Shown here one piece after another: positions 1 to 10,640 of a stretch of DNA of 64,000 nucleotides. The notes under the pieces are model-generated. The model did no database searches. It was given only the letters and a program-made list of their open reading frames with translations, and was not told the origin of the DNA. Source of the DNA: Thelephora terrestris (lineage: Eukaryota; Basidiomycota; Agaricomycetes; Thelephorales; Thelephoraceae); the NCBI GenBank assembly GCA_015956445.1, contig WIUZ02000004.1, positions 682,001-746,000 of the forward strand, given 5' to 3'. The translations under genes and the position numbers were made by a program. Numbering within the stretch: the first letter of the stretch is position 1; every line of letters starts with the position of its first letter.

Positions 1-542
1 CCTTTTGCGTTCTCAAGAGCCGCGATTACGGCCTTCAAAAACAACCATTTTTCTGACCATATAAAGCATCCGGATGAAGGCGCGCGCAAGAGGGGAACGC
101 TTATCTTCACTGGCGCCACCGCTAGTTTGAGGGGTAATTCATTCACTAGCATTTTTTCTGTCACAAAATTCGCCGTGCGAAGTTTGAGCCAAAGCCTGAA
201 CAAAGAGTTTGGGCCAGAGAACATCCACGTTGCGCATGTGAGTGCCTCCTGATCTCTGTGCACCCTCCGAACCGGGCCTCATTGATCAATGTAGTCCATC
301 ATCGACGGAGGCATTCTGACTGACAGGAGCCGGGCAATGAAGAATGATCCACAATGGGAAAAGAACGCTGACGCTCGCCTCCACCCAGACAGCGTTGCTA
401 AGGCTTACAAGTACCTTGTGGGGCAAGATTCCTCCGCATTCACTTGGGAACTTGATCGTGAGTGCAACTGTGAGCATAACCGTTCTAGGCCCCCCTCACC
501 CTCGGTCTTTTTCCAGTCCGACCCGCCCAGGAAAAGTGGTGA
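1..542 (+). CDS. Short-chain dehydrogenase/reductase, 3' part only
   Basis: This is the C-terminal part of an NAD(P)-dependent short-chain dehydrogenase; the 5' end lies before the window. Three exons can be read: 1-237, 295-457 and 517-542, joined over GTGAGT..TAG and GTGAGT..CAG introns, ending in a TGA. The protein shows the segment GTLIFTGATASLRG (the strand carrying the catalytic region), then FSVTKFAVRSLSQSL, and after the first intron IIDGGILTD, typical of the region after beta-6. The usual catalytic YxxxK appears as FxxxK (Phe for Tyr), which I recall as characteristic of an SDR subfamily with the same TGATASLRG signature, so it need not mean inactivation. The substrate cannot be told from sequence. 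Confidence 0.85.
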
Positions 543-649
543 TCACGACCTTTACTTGAATAGCTATGTAACCATCACAAGCTTAGGCGCCTGTACATTA
601 CACTGGTCTGAGTCAAACTATCTGCTTGTGCACTATTTCCCGCGATCTA

Positions 650-1209
650 ATGGATGAGTTCCATGCCAACGTACGTGCAACAGGCTTCTCCGCCCTCATT
701 TTCAGCGTGTGTCTATTCCGGCAATCACACAGGTGTACAATGCTGTGCGCCAGATTCCGGCCGGAAAGGTCACCACTTATGGTACATAACATCTGACCGC
801 CCAAAGCACGTTTCAAGCCAGCTAACCAACCGACAGGGCACATCGCGAAGCTTGTCGGCAAGCCTACATACTCTCGTCACGTTGGACAAGGTCAATGTCT
901 CAAATAACGGATCCAATCACTTTTGTAAATCATTCCACTTATCACGGGGATGTCATAGCTCTGAAATGGCTGTCGCCCAACGTCGACCCCCCTGTGCCTT
1001 GGCAAAGGGTGATTGCATCTTCTGGTACAATCAGTTCACGAGGACCTGGAACGGATGGTGCGCAGCGGCAACGCGACGCTCTAGAAGCCGAGGGTGTCGA
1101 AGTCGCAGACGGTCGGACCGGGGAGATGAGGGTTGACTTGCGCACGTACGGTTGGTTCCCAAACGCATTGGAAGGGCGAGAGGGTAATGAGGACGATGGA
1201 GATGTATGA
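650..1209 (+). CDS. atl1: Alkyltransferase-like DNA repair protein (Atl1 family)
   Basis: Four exons (650-670, 733-781, 837-890, 959-1209) give a 124-residue protein that matches the fission yeast Atl1 plan from end to end. The start MDEFHAN runs into VYNAVRQIPAGKV. The base-flipping Tyr (Y23) and Arg (R37) of the family are present. Where O6-methylguanine methyltransferases have PCHRV, this protein has PWQRV (W56), so it lacks the alkyl-accepting cysteine. Family knowledge: such proteins bind O6-alkylguanine and hand the lesion to nucleotide excision repair. The acidic C-terminal tail (EGREGNEDDGDV) extends beyond the domain. The splice model keeps frame throughout and uses the only ATG that gives the family N-terminus. 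Confidence 0.93.
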
Positions 1210-1272
1210 ATGCAGTGTATCGTAACTAGGGCAAACAAAAATCGGCACATGCGGTTCCAAGAATCATCTTCT

Positions 1273-2331
1273 CTACCTCCTTCCTCCACGCCTCTTTGAC
1301 GATACCTTCTTCGTCTTGGTGATCGTCTTGACAATCGTGTAGGAGCCATCCGAGTCGCTATCTGAGCTCCAGTCATCCGACCAGCTACGTTTCTTGTGTG
1401 GATGTGCTTTTGGCATCGCAGGGCGACTATCCAGGCCCGCTTGGGGGAGAGTCCTTAGGAATGTCACCCGCCAGAGCTTGCAATCTGGGTGATCTTGGGG
1501 GTACCTGTTCCCGAGCTGGACCTGCGTTTTCCACGTCATGATTTCGGTCATCCGGTGAAGGGTTTGGATGCATACCGGTGTTCCACCTCGACCATCCCTC
1601 AGATCCCAGACCGATTCGGACCCTGGCCAGGAGATTCTAGGCGTGAATACGGTTCAGCGTTTGGATCGTTGCAGGAAGGTGGCTGACCGACCTAACCAAC
1701 CCTGGGTCATCGTGCTCAATTTGCACATTCCAAGCAGCGGGGTATTCGCTTGCGACAATCGGAACTCCAGGACCGATACCCTTCTCGATTGTCAGGTACA
1801 AACCGCTAGACACGCTTTTGATGCTCCAGCCCTTTCCTAAGGGTGCGAATTCCCACTGCGATCAACGTTCAGCTGAGATTTGCCACCGCTGTCAAGATTT
1901 AGACTTACTTGTTGGTTACCATTCCCGTGGTACTGATAGCCCACAACCGATTTACGATCCATTTCGTTGAAATCCACAGACACTCCAAGAACGTCGTTCT
2001 TTATTTCATAGACCCCTGGATCAAACGAGGGCGGACGATGGGGCGATGTCATAAGCGGCGTCGCATCCTCAATGTGCGGGAATATGGGATCGATCGGCTG
2101 AGGTACAGGGTAGCTCAGGGTCGCCGAACGATTGGAATATGCGCGTGCTGGGCCGGGAGATGGCGGATTCGAAAGTTGTTGGTTCCCTATCGGGTACGGG
2201 GAGGAGTTGTGCGGTGGGGGGTCGGGGGTTCCGAAACGGACCGGAGTCTGGAATGTTGCAGCCGGGATTGTGGCTGACTTGGCAGTAGACGAGTAACCTC
2301 CTAGACGATGCATGTCGTCTAGACGAAGCAT
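1273..2331 (-). CDS. Beta-trefoil (ricin-B-like fold) lectin-like protein
   Basis: The reading starts at MLRLDDMHRLGGYSS (an in-frame ATG at 2442 would add 37 residues). A Pro/Ser-rich N-terminal region of about 120 residues is followed by a beta-trefoil-like part: GVYEIKNDVLGVSVD, then GNGNQQ joined over a GTAAGT..CAG intron to WEFAPLGKGWSIKSV, then SGLYLTIEKG. The QxW element (QQWEF) and the alternation of GLYL and PVVAS-like strands are typical of ricin-B-like carbohydrate-binding domains of mushrooms. A later exon carries SWPGSESVWDLRDG and KLWRVTFL. The C-terminus is basic and Ser/Asp-rich with no similarity I recognise. No signal peptide is visible, so a cytoplasmic lectin is most likely. 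The exact junction near 1630-1690 is uncertain. It is a carbohydrate-binding fold only; no toxin chain is present. Confidence 0.6.
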
Positions 2332-2980
2332 TAGAGGATGTTGGTGGTAGTGTGGAAAGCAAATAGAAGAAGTTTTCTTCTTCACGGGCTGTTTATATCG
2401 ATTTGTTGATCTACTCGCGATGCAAACGATAATCAGACACAAAATTGATCTTTGCTTCAGCTCTCAGAAGAAAGTTTATTCTGCGAGTCTAATCCTGGGA
2501 TCGATTGCTCGTTTGTGAAGACCTGCAGTCAGCCGTCCTTTTCGTTTTCCTCCTTGGCAGTGCTTGCTCCTGGGATCACGGATCAGAGCGAGAACGGATC
2601 AGACGGGGCCAGCTTGGTAACTGGGACCGTACAAGGTTCACATGCAATTACGCCGCCGACCTACCTCAGCCCTAGAGAGAAAAATGACGTCGTTCGTATC
2701 CGCACTTCTCTTTGGGAAATACCTTCTGCAATGGGAACTCCCATCGTTTAGCCCGACGAGAATATTCGCACGGAATATTCGAACAATACGGGTGCTGGCT
2801 GGAAACTCGACGGATCGCCCGACCAAGTTCCGGAACTTGATTACATCCGCCTCTAGATACGACTTCCAGGATCTGGTTTCTCTGTCACTGCGAGAGTCCC
2901 AGCAGGGGTGCGCGGCGGATATAAGTTTCAGAGTGAGAACCAGGTAAAGGTAAAATCTGGGCGATCACGTAGCGAGGTTG
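2332..2980. other. Intergenic, 650 bases
   Basis: This stretch lies between the start of the lectin-like gene and the end of the terpene synthase relic, both on the minus strand. Open frames of about 100 codons occur on the plus strand (2452-2751, 2642-2947) but their translations show no recognisable family and they overlap each other in different frames. I see no RNA gene or repeat. Confidence 0.5.
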
Positions 2981-4082
2981 TTATAGGACTTCCACTCCAC
3001 TACTGCTAGTGCCGGTCCCGCCAGTGTTCATAAACACCCATCCAAATTTTGCAACCTCTTCATATTGTTTACCGAAGTGGTGTTCGCCTTCATATAACCA
3101 ATGTATCAACCCAGCGATGCAATCTCGCATGGCATCAGCAGCCGCGAGAACATCTCCGTTATTCCAGCTACGCGCAGCCAGAGAATCATAGTTGTGAATG
3201 AACTTCCCAACTTCAGATTGTAGGCTCTGTCGTATGTCGTTCGCGGTTGCTTGCAGGGTGAAACCTCGCAGCTTTATTGAGTAGCATACCGAACATCGAC
3301 CGCATTCAGGTGGGTGCCTAGATCCGTACGAAGCAAGGTCCTGAGAAAGTCTTCAGTTATTCAGCAACGAGGTGAGATTTTCTTCCACCGGATCACCTGA
3401 GACCACATTGCGATGTTCATTGTGCATCCCCACAAGGTTTCAAGGAGAGTAACGCTCGTGAGTTCTTCGAAGAACTTGCAGTCGTATGCATTCTCCAAGA
3501 TGACCAAGAATTCCAGGAGACCTAGGCGAGAACTCCGTGTGTTTGTCTCTTGGGGTGGGTAAAGAAACGAAAACAGATTGCCAGCAAGTCGTAGGGCGTT
3601 CATGCCTGAAGTGGAACACGGGGAGTATTGCAATCCTTGTGCCTGCCTTGTTCGCATGGAATGGACTACTCCTAGCAAGTTCTCTGGGCTGAGGAGGTCG
3701 GAATATGGCGTCGAGTCACTGTGCGAGGCCGACTGGCGATCAGGTCCTCGAACGCCTGCTCTGCGTAGGGACCTTACCGAGTTAGCCATTGAGACGGCGA
3801 AGGATCCGGTTGAATGAGTGCGTCGTTTGCAAGAAATGTCAGTGCACAGAGCTTGCTGATGCGGAGGAGTTGTGGGGGGTCGATTGTTGGGAAGCAGAGT
3901 GAACACAAGAGGTCGAATCTGTGGTGTGACAACTCTTTCGTTCGAGCGAGGTCTCCGTGGAGGGGTTCCTGAAGCCACTCTAGAAACGACTGATTGATTT
4001 TCGAGTAGTGCTTGTTTATGCGTAGCTCAAAGTTGTTGGTGGGGAGGAGAAGGCGAAGATCCTGGATGTGATAACAGGTCAT
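2981..4082 (-). pseudogene. Sesquiterpene synthase (class I), degraded
   Basis: The N-terminus (MTCYHIQDLRLLLP, then RINKHYSKINQSFLEWL) and the C-terminus (NGDVLAAADAMRDC, IHWLYEGEHHFGK, ending NTGGTGTSSSGVEVL) are those of an Agaricomycete sesquiterpene synthase. The family converts farnesyl diphosphate using Mg2+ bound by a D(D/E)xxD motif and an NSE triad. Here the first motif reads LANDALIQPD, keeping only one Asp in place. The second region reads MWSQ followed, after the only plausible intron, by DFLRTLLR, so Asn, Ser and Glu are missing. Between 3240 and 3320 the two halves lie in different frames with a stop between them, and no GT..AG intron fits. I therefore read this as a decayed or catalytically dead copy. 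An unusual splice pattern could rescue the frame but not the metal-binding residues. Confidence 0.65.
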
Positions 4083-4150
4083 CGTGGTTTCTCAAGTCGA
4101 ATAGCCGCCCGAATTTCGATCAAGGTTCTCCATTCTTGCCAGCAGCCCTG

Positions 4151-7100
4151 ATGAAGAGCTTGATCGTTCTCGTCTGGGTCTTTGTAATCCATGCTATTGG
4201 CTTGTATTTGTTCACTAAAGGCTTCCTCTTGACTCGTCTATCGCTTTCACAAACCAACATTCACGATGAACCCCTGACGCCCACGCACAAGAGAGCCGTC
4301 ATCCTCATAATCGACGCGTTGCGCTTCGACTTCATCAGCCCAGACCCACCACAACCTCGTTCTCCACATCATCATGGCGTACTCAAGTTACCAGGTCAAC
4401 TCACCAAGACGCATCCCCGCCACTCCTTCATCTTCAATTCATTCGCGGACCCCCCAACCACGACCCTCCAACGAATCAAGGGCATCACAACAGGCTCGCT
4501 ACCGACGTTTGTCGACATCGGAAACAGTTTCGGAGGCTCTGCAGTCGACGAAGACTCTATCGTAAATCAGCTTCGTCTCAGTGGAAAACGTGTGCGTTCA
4601 TTGGAATATCGTTCCGGCTGTCATCCTTTTGACATCGTGCTGCGCTTAGATCGCCTTCATGGGCGATGACACGTGGATGACAGTGTTCCCCGCCTCATTT
4701 GAACGCGATAAGACCTTCCCGTATGACTCCTTCAATGTCGAAGATCTGCATACCGTCGACGAGGGTGTCATCCGGCACCTATTCCCACTGCTCGAAGAGG
4801 CTGAAAAATCTTGGGATGTTATCATTGGCCATGGTCTAGGTGTCGACCATGTCGGCCATCGGGTTGGACCGGATACACCAACCATGACCGCGAAGCTGCA
4901 GCAAATGAACGATTTCCTCGCCAGGGTTGTGGAGAGGCTAGATCAGGACACGCTACTTGTCGTATTGGGAGACCATGGAATGGATACTCGCGGTGACCAT
5001 GGTGGCGACGGAGAGTTGGAAACTTCGCCCGGAATATGGATCTACAGCAAGGGTGCCCCATTGGCGGGAGCGAGTTTGTCAGAGATCCCTCCCTCGTTAC
5101 TAACTACTACGACATTTCCCGGCGCACCTGCACCACATCGACACATACAACAAATCGACCTCACTCCGACCCTCTCTTTGCTCCTTGGCCTTCGCATCCC
5201 CTTCAACAACCTCGGAGCAGTAGTGCCTGAGTTATTCAGCCGCGGAAACGAGTATTCGAAAGCTCTCCGGACCAACGTCGCACAAGTCAGGCGGTACCTC
5301 GACACGTATAGGTCAAGTTCCGCTGGAAGTGAACTGGATGGCGTTTGGTCAAAGCTACTGGAATCCGGGTCGGCAATCGAGATGTCCAACGATCCGGACG
5401 AAGAGTTAATCTCATCGCAACGCTACGTACGGTTCGCCCTCGGTACATGTCGGTCTCTCTGGGCACAATTTAATGTGACCCTCGTGGTCCTTGGACTAAT
5501 AACCCTCTTATTTGGCCTTATCGCCTCATGGGCACTCTTTGGCCGTGTTGGAAAGATCAGTCGTGACATAGAAATGTGGTCGGCGAAGGTGTTCATCAGA
5601 AATGCCAAAGCAGCACTCTGCACTGCAATCCTAGGACTCCCCCTGGGAGTCCTTACCCAAGCCAGTTACTTGGACGGCGTGTTGTTCGGACTCGCAGCAG
5701 GAGCTTCACTCCACCTCATTTACCACTTAAGGCCTACCATTTCGTGGAGGTTGCTTCAATCTCCCCCACTCCTCCTGATTCTCCATGCGCTTGCGTTCTC
5801 CTCCAACTCGTTCACGTTCTGGGAAGACCGCCTTCTCACCTTCTTCTTAGTCACTTCCGTGGTGCCGTTTGTCATCGTTGGGTTGACCGCCCCCACCTCA
5901 AGGCTCCGGTATCGAATCATCGGTTTCAGCGGGCTCTTCGTAACCTGCGCTCGATTCATCGGCTCCAGTACTGTATGCCGCGAAGAACAACAGCCCTATT
6001 GTAACGTCACCTTTTTTTCTTCTTCCTCCCTTCCCGCACCACCGTCCCTCGTTGTAATCCTCGCTCTCCCCGCGGCTCTCGGTACACCTTTCATCATTAA
6101 ACGGTTCCTCTCGATGTCGGCGTCCTTCAATGGGATATCCAAGGTCGTGTTGCGTGGCGTGCTTCGACCAGCATTAGCACTGGGCGCCGCATGTTGGGTT
6201 CTCGAGTGGATGGAATCGACAGAAGCTTGGGGTTCGGGTTGGTCCTCAGCATTCCGCACCGCTAGAACGGCGATGGGTTGGGCCTCCATCTTTCTCCTTT
6301 TATTCGTTGGTCCCATCCTGTGGTATTATGTCCCTGCGTCGCTCCACATCAAAACGGAGGAACGGGCTGATACGATGGATAAGAAGGTCACCGTCCTTGG
6401 TTTCGCCAACGCGTATGGGGCTTCATACCTCGTTTTTTGGAGCCTTTTCTTTGGACTGTTATACGTCGTAACCCAGTTGACTGGCCAGATCGTACTTGCG
6501 ACAACGGTAGTCGCCCTCCTCTCCTACCTGGAGATTGTCGATAGTGTCCGGGACGTGCACGGAATCACTCGGGCGTTTGATTCGGCAAACCCCTCAGCTG
6601 TTCTAGACGTTGACAAAATTGACACACAATCGCAAGGAATCAAGTTTTCCGAGATAACCCCCCTCGCCCTCCTTGGGCTCCACGTTTTCTACGGCACCGG
6701 ACACCAATCTACAATATCCTCTATCCAGTGGAAGACCGCATTCTTCTTGACCTCTAAACTGCAATACCCCATCTCCCCCGTTCTCGTCATCCTCAATACG
6801 TTCGGCCCACAATTCCTCCTTGCCCTCGCTAGCCCTTTATTAGCAACGTGGAACGTTTCACCAACCACGTCGAAGGCGAGCGCCAGCCCGGAATCAAGTA
6901 TCATCGTCAAACGAAACACCTTGAAAGCTGCGCTGGGGATGATGATGTACTTTGGGGCTCTACTGATAGGAAGCGCGACAAGTGCTGCGTGGTTGAGGAG
7001 GCATTTGATGGTCTGGAAAGTTTTTGCGCCGAGGTTCATGGCCGCTGCTGCCGCAAGTCTCATTGTTGATCTCGCGGTCATATTGGGGGTCGGCGTGGGG

Positions 7101-7151
7101 ATAGAACGGGTAGAGCCTTGGATATCTAAGATGTTCAGTGGTCGGACTTGA
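4151..7151 (+). CDS. GPI13: GPI ethanolamine phosphate transferase 3 (Gpi13/PIG-O)
   Basis: Two exons, 4151-4591 and 4650-7151, give a protein of 980 residues. It adds ethanolamine phosphate to the third mannose of the glycosylphosphatidylinositol precursor in the ER, the step that lets the anchor be attached to protein. An N-terminal membrane segment (LIVLVWVFVIHAIGLYLF) is followed by the lumenal alkaline-phosphatase-like catalytic domain: IIDALRFDF, the Thr nucleophile region TTTLQRIKGITTG, MGDDTWM with SFNVEDLHTVDEGV, then IIGHGLGVDHVGH and VLGDHGMD, which hold the metal ligands. From about residue 420 onward there are many hydrophobic segments, the multi-pass membrane domain of the family. 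The first ATG is at 4151. The gene converges on the Lsh-type remodeller, with 244 bases between stop codons. Confidence 0.95.
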
Positions 7152-7252
7152 TTTGTTTTTGCTGGTAGCTCGAGCATTGGGTGACTGTCCCTAGGACTAG
7201 ATCAGATTATAAATGTACACATCCACTGTGGGAGGATGCCAAGAGCTGGTGA

Positions 7253-7291
7253 TCACCGGTGAATATCCAGCTGATGTCCAAAGGATATTCA
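7253..7291. repeat. Palindrome and inverted repeat between convergent genes
   Basis: A perfect 10-base palindrome TCACCGGTGA (7253-7262) overlaps a perfect 9-base inverted repeat, TGAATATCC (7260-7268) and GGATATTCA (7283-7291), with a 14-base loop. It sits between the 3' ends of the Gpi13 and Lsh genes, where it could fold in either transcript. Any role in 3' end formation is inference. Confidence 0.6.
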
Positions 7292-7395
7292 GGGCAATTA
7301 CCTTGACCTGTCAGTGTCCAAGTACGGTCACCCACTATTTGTTTTCCATTATTATACATAAGGTATAATGTATCTACATATTTCTAATCTAATAA

Positions 7396-10300
7396 CTATT
7401 CCGCCATCGGTTCACCCATAAGCCTCGACATCACATCACTCCCATCTTGTTCCGCTGGTCCGTTGAAAACAGCAAAAGCAGCAGTTGCTTTCGTGTTGCT
7501 TTTCTCCAGGTCAACGCCAGCGGAGTTCCAACCTTGTCCGCGGTTAGCCATTTCGTTGAGGTTCCTGTTGAGAAGCATCTCCAGCTCTTGGTCGGACAGG
7601 AGGGCAGTTTTCTTTCCAGTTTCACCCTTCGGGACTACCTTAATTTGTTCCCCTTCGAGGCGTAAGAGATCCGCAGCAATCTGGGCCATTGTCTGTTGCT
7701 TGGTGGCTGGTTTCTCCGCTGCCATGGTGGGAGCTCGAAATTTGCCTGTGAGAGGCACACTGAGAAATAGTTTTGCGGGTGTCACAAAGTAACGTACCCT
7801 TGGCAATGACCAACGTTTCCAACTGTCGTTTCTCCGTTGCCCGTTGCATGATTTTCGTTTCGATGGTGTGATTCGTAACCAGCCTAAACACAAGGACGGG
7901 TTTTGTCTGTCCGATTCGGTGCGCTCGGTCCTGGGCCTGAAGATCCATCTGAGGGTTCTGTGGTACGTAGGCACGTCAGCAAACAGTGGGCTTCAAGGGT
8001 GTTTTAAGTACTCACCCAGTCTTGATCATAAAAGATCACGGTGTCGGCGGCGACGAGGTTGAGACCCATACCTCCAGCGCGTGTGCTCAGTAAGAACAAC
8101 CGAGGTGGGTTCTTCTCGCTCTTCGGAGGATTCTGAAAGAGGGAAACCTGTTCTGACCTATCGGAGGCAGGGGTTGACCCATCGATCCGACATAATGACC
8201 AACCCTTGTATTCAGTTGCCCAGTCCTGCAGGAAATGTGAGGCGGTGACACGTTGAATTGATGGGGCACGGACCTGGATGATGTCGAGCATCATTGTGAA
8301 CTGGCTGAAAAGCAGAACCTTATGGCCACGAGCGAACAGTTCGTCGAGGAGACGTTCCAGCATCATCATCTTTCCACTGGCATGGACGAGATCTTCGTTG
8401 ATGACGGGTTGCCTGGTGCGTTCGTCCACGGGCCAGTCAAAAAGGAACGGATGGGAGCAGACTTTTCGGAGCTGCATGACGGTATTCTGCAACTTCATAT
8501 TGTTGATTTTCTTGACTAATGCGAAGCGCCTCGATTAGCAAAGTATCGAGGGAGGGTCACCAAACGTACCCTTGGCTTGCAGTTGGTGCTTGTGGCCGAG
8601 TTCCTCCAGGTCCTCCTCCTTTTTGCGGTTCGTCTTCTCTTCCAGCTGCCCTGATTCTAAAAGTTTGAAGTATTCATCGTCGTCACCGTCTAGGACATCA
8701 AAGGCCGCTCGCTTCGTCTTCCCGCCCCTATAATTCGCACTCCTGAGTTTCATTGGACCATCATCGACTTCGACTGTGGTCTGCTGCTTCTCCTTCTTGC
8801 CGCTCATCAAATACGACCTCAACCCTCCCTCTACGATTGCATCATAGATTTCTCTTTGCATCTCCGTGAGCGGAGCGTAGATAAGGTATTCTTTCTTCGG
8901 GGGTATCGAGTCCTTCTCCACGTCGCTCTTGAGTCTGCGGAGGAGGAATGGCTTGATGATAGCTTGCAGAGTGCCGACAATCTCTGCAGACCGTTGAGAA
9001 GACAGTTCGGTTTGCGTGGTCGAGAGGTTGAACCTGTTTTAGAGTGTCAGCAGCGTCCGGGAAGGCACGCGCTGACGTACCATTCTTGGAAAGAGTAGAG
9101 GTCGTTGAAAATATCGGGAAGAATGAAATTGAGGAGCGACCACAACTCAGATAAGTTGTTCTGCAGACCACGAGATTAATAGAGTTCCCAATCGCCTCCG
9201 AAGACTTACATGGAGAGGCGTCCCTGTCAGAATCATGCGACCTGCGCTCTCGTATTGTTTGATCTCCTGCATTAACTTACAGTCCATATTCTTCAAACGA
9301 TGGCCTTCGTCGACCACAATGAACCCCCACGGATAACGCGTCAAGTGAGTGCGATCCCTCATGATGATATCGTACGTCGTCAACACTACCGGAAATTTGT
9401 TCCTCAACGCCCGTTTGTGAATTAATTCTTCGGTTTCGTGGACGACAGAAGGACCCTCGGTTTCGTCCGCATGCGGCGAAGGTTCCTTTTTGCGCGTTGG
9501 ATTTGCTTTCTTCGGCCGATGTCTGACCTTCCTTCCGCGGCGAGTTGGTTCGTCCTGGGGCTCTTCATCTTGGGGTATGAGGTCGAAACTCATTTCGGTG
9601 TCCCGCATTTCGGCCCGCTCCTGGGGGGTTCCATGATAGACACAGACGGGGATCTACGAGGATGAGATACAGTGTGGGGGATAGACGTAGTAATTTACCT
9701 GTGGGGAGAATTTGGCGTATTCTTGCTGCCAGTTGTGGAGGACACTAAGGGGGCAGACAACAAGAAAGGGGTTCCTCATGCGGCCCCGCAGATAAGCCGA
9801 AAAAGCTATGGTTTGAAGTGTCTGAGTGACTGTAAGTGTGTGGGGAAAGGCGGCGACACTGTAGTCATACCTTCCCCAGACCCATGTCATCAGCGAGAAT
9901 GCCAGAGATACCGTTCTCGTGGAGACCAGCCATCCAGGCAACTCCTTCAAGCTGGTAGTCCTTCAGGTTAGTCCCGGTGATGAGCTGAGGTTGTTGGAAG
10001 ATTCTCGTGTCATCGTTGTCAACCTTCAATCTGCTATTCTTCCGTGTAGATGACTTGGTCTCCTTGCGTTTGCGTTTGCCTTGCCTCGTGCTGAGGACAT
10101 CTTCTTCGGAATCCGAATCTTCCTTCTCTAGTTGGCGTTGACGTTGCAATGTCAAGTCCATCCTTTCCTTGAGCAGCTGAGCATAGGCAGCGGATTTCTT
10201 TAGCAAGAATTCGAGACGATTCCAACGATCACCAGCGTCGTCTGGTTCCTGGACGAGGTGTTAGAAGCTGGACTAGAATGAGATTGACAACATACTTTCT

Positions 10301-10502
10301 CTTCTGCTTCCTGGTCATCTCCTGACGACTCTTCCCAGTCCTATAATTCGAAACAAGCCATATTTATATCGCCGTGGGTCGCTCAATAGGGGTGAATACA
10401 TACCGCCCCATCTGTACCCGGCGGAGAAGAGACTGCTGTACTCGGAGGGAAGTCCGCGTCCGTCGGAGCCAAGGAGGCGGGGGAAGATGGGGGTGCAGAC
10501 AT
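7396..10502 (-). CDS. SNF2-family chromatin remodeller, Lsh/HELLS/Irc5/DDM1 type
   Basis: An ATP-dependent DNA translocase that moves nucleosomes. Order of elements: an acidic N-terminus ([10 protein letters not shown] start at 10502), a basic linker, then [12 protein letters not shown] and motif [12 protein letters not shown] (usually DEMGLGK), [23 protein letters not shown], the DEGH box [39 protein letters not shown], and in the helicase C lobe [63 protein letters not shown] and [12 protein letters not shown] charged insert between the lobes and the whole domain plan fit the Lsh subfamily, which in other eukaryotes maintains repeat silencing and DNA methylation or acts in recombination (yeast Irc5). 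At least eight short introns interrupt it. It shares a 138-base divergent promoter with Dpb4. Confidence 0.92.
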
Positions 10503-10640
10503 CGTGGAGAAATGAGAAATTGCGGTAGGCGGCGAGCAATTAAGCACCTGTGATGGCCGACGCGACTGTCACGTGTGATGCGTGACCAGTCGCGTACCTC
10601 CCCCGTGATCTACGTCACCCGGCAACCGCACCCGTCTCTA
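10503..10640. promoter_or_regulatory. Divergent promoter of Lsh-type gene and DPB4
   Basis: Only 138 bases separate the two start codons. The middle holds a long imperfect inverted repeat (10560-10595) whose ends are ACGCGAC and GTCGCGT and whose interior includes CACGTG (10570-10575). ACGCG resembles the core of the fungal MBF (MluI cell-cycle box) site, which would suit a DNA polymerase epsilon subunit; that link is inference. Confidence 0.6.
10560..10595. repeat. Imperfect 15-base inverted repeat
   Basis: Left arm 10560-10573 is ACGCGACTGTCACG; right arm 10581-10595 read on the other strand is ACGCGACTGGTCACG. The arms match except for one extra G, with a 7-base spacer. It lies about 65-75 bases from each start codon. 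Confidence 0.85.

Noticed and set aside
1273-2331. Reading the beta-trefoil protein as a ricin-like toxin
   Set aside because: Only the carbohydrate-binding fold is visible; there is no N-glycosidase chain.
2642-2947. 100-codon plus-strand frame upstream of the terpene synthase relic
   Set aside because: No recognisable domain, overlaps another frame of equal length, and no splice extension gives a longer product.
4136-4150. Five-codon extension of the GPI13 start
   Set aside because: It would begin with TTG; the first ATG at 4151 directly precedes the signal anchor.
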